Positions 19,411 through 20,000 of a stretch of 20,000 nucleotides of DNA are shown one piece after another. Positions within the stretch are counted from its first letter, which is position 1, and every line of letters starts with the position of its first letter. The notes under the pieces were generated by a model. It saw only the letters and a list, made by a program, of their open reading frames with translations, made no database searches and had not been told where the DNA came from. Origin of the DNA: Neocallimastix lanati (nom. inval.) (Eukaryota > Neocallimastigomycota > Neocallimastigomycetes > Neocallimastigales > Neocallimastigaceae); the NCBI GenBank assembly GCA_016946835.1, contig JACVTC010000086.1, positions 452,501 through 472,500 of the forward strand, read 5' to 3'. The translations under genes and the position numbers were made by a program.

Positions 19411-20000
19411 TACAATTATAATATAATAATAACAACAATAAATATTTTATATTTCTTTGATAATAAAATAAATTTTTATAAAAGAAATTTCAAAACAAAA
19501 TAAATTAAAACTTTTTATTCCTAACACTCTGTTATTAGTTTACTATAATATGTTATAATAAGCTCTTCTTTATTATAAGATAAGTATAATTATTTTTCTT
19601 ATTTTTCTCAATTTATTCATAATTTTTCATTAAAGTTATTATTAAGTTGTAGTTAATAATTTTATTATAACTAATTTTATAATTAAATTATTACTCTTAA
19701 CTGATACTTGATATTTATTAAACATCAATATCAATATTTATTTTATATGGAATAATAATATTCACACTTTAATATTTAATTTATTTACTTTATTTATTTA
19801 TTATCACTCATTAATAAAAATACATATTTATTATTCATCAATATAAAGTATTTATTAACTAGTTAAAAATAATAAAATCCTTCAATAAAATATAATTAAT
19901 CACTAAAGTCTCTCATATTATTAATGTAAACTAAATATAAAACTACACTAAGCTATACTAATAAATATGTTTATGAGTTAAATTATTAATAAAACTGAAT
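19411..20000. other. AT-rich right flank
   Basis: No gene, element or notable repeat is seen; the sequence is low-complexity AT-rich DNA to the window end. Confidence 0.5.

Noticed and set aside
19214-19438. 74-residue minus-strand open frame
   Set aside because: It crosses the A run and hairpin-rich segment, translates to a poly-Phe block and has no recognisable motif; the DNA-level inverted repeats explain the region better.

Overview
The window is extremely AT-rich eukaryotic DNA: low-complexity A/T deserts, long T and A homopolymers, microsatellites, and three well-separated protein genes. The genes have a spliced signal-peptide exon, asparagine runs and no operon structure, and decayed Ty1/copia and LINE retroelements lie between them. 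This combination best fits an anaerobic gut fungus (Neocallimastigomycota). That is an inference from composition and gene style; another very AT-rich eukaryote such as a dictyostelid is less likely but not excluded. I see no tRNA, rRNA, CRISPR array or bacterial-type signal.

Layout from left to right. 1-667 is AT-rich flank with a 38-base T tract. 668-3793 (minus) is a Stealth-family type II membrane sugar-phosphotransferase with a 39-bp repeat array in its stem and two tandem Stealth modules, the second lacking key residues. 3794-4960 is low-complexity DNA with a small cluster of GGCG-containing motifs. 5037-5835 is a TTATTTATTATTCAAT-type satellite. 6122-7054 (plus) is a broken Ty1/copia pol 3' end, with a polypurine tract and probable LTR start. 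7745-8000 is a 57-bp minisatellite. 9505-10602 (minus) is an orphan seven-transmembrane, GPCR-like protein. 10603-12986 is an AT desert. 12987-13205 is a 37-bp minisatellite. 13539-14656 (minus) is a secreted alpha/beta-hydrolase esterase whose first exon, encoding the signal peptide, lies upstream of a 167-bp intron. 14657-16550 is an AT desert with a 57-bp palindromic repeat and three very long T tracts. 16551-16781 (plus) is a doubtful small hydrophobic ORF. 16849-18655 (minus) is a degenerate, 5'-truncated LINE with a duplicated 3' module. 19091-19410 is a compact segment rich in exact inverted repeats next to a TATA-like box. The rest is AT-rich filler.

The three intact genes all lie on the minus strand, several kb apart, and all use the secretory or membrane system: a Golgi-type glycan enzyme, a plasma-membrane receptor-like protein and a secreted esterase. 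Nothing shows that they form a pathway, and they should be read as independent genes. The strongest new observations are the double Stealth architecture with a degenerate second module, the hidden signal-peptide exon of the esterase, the hairpin-rich segment near 19.1-19.4 kb, and the strong strand bias of long homopolymer tracts.
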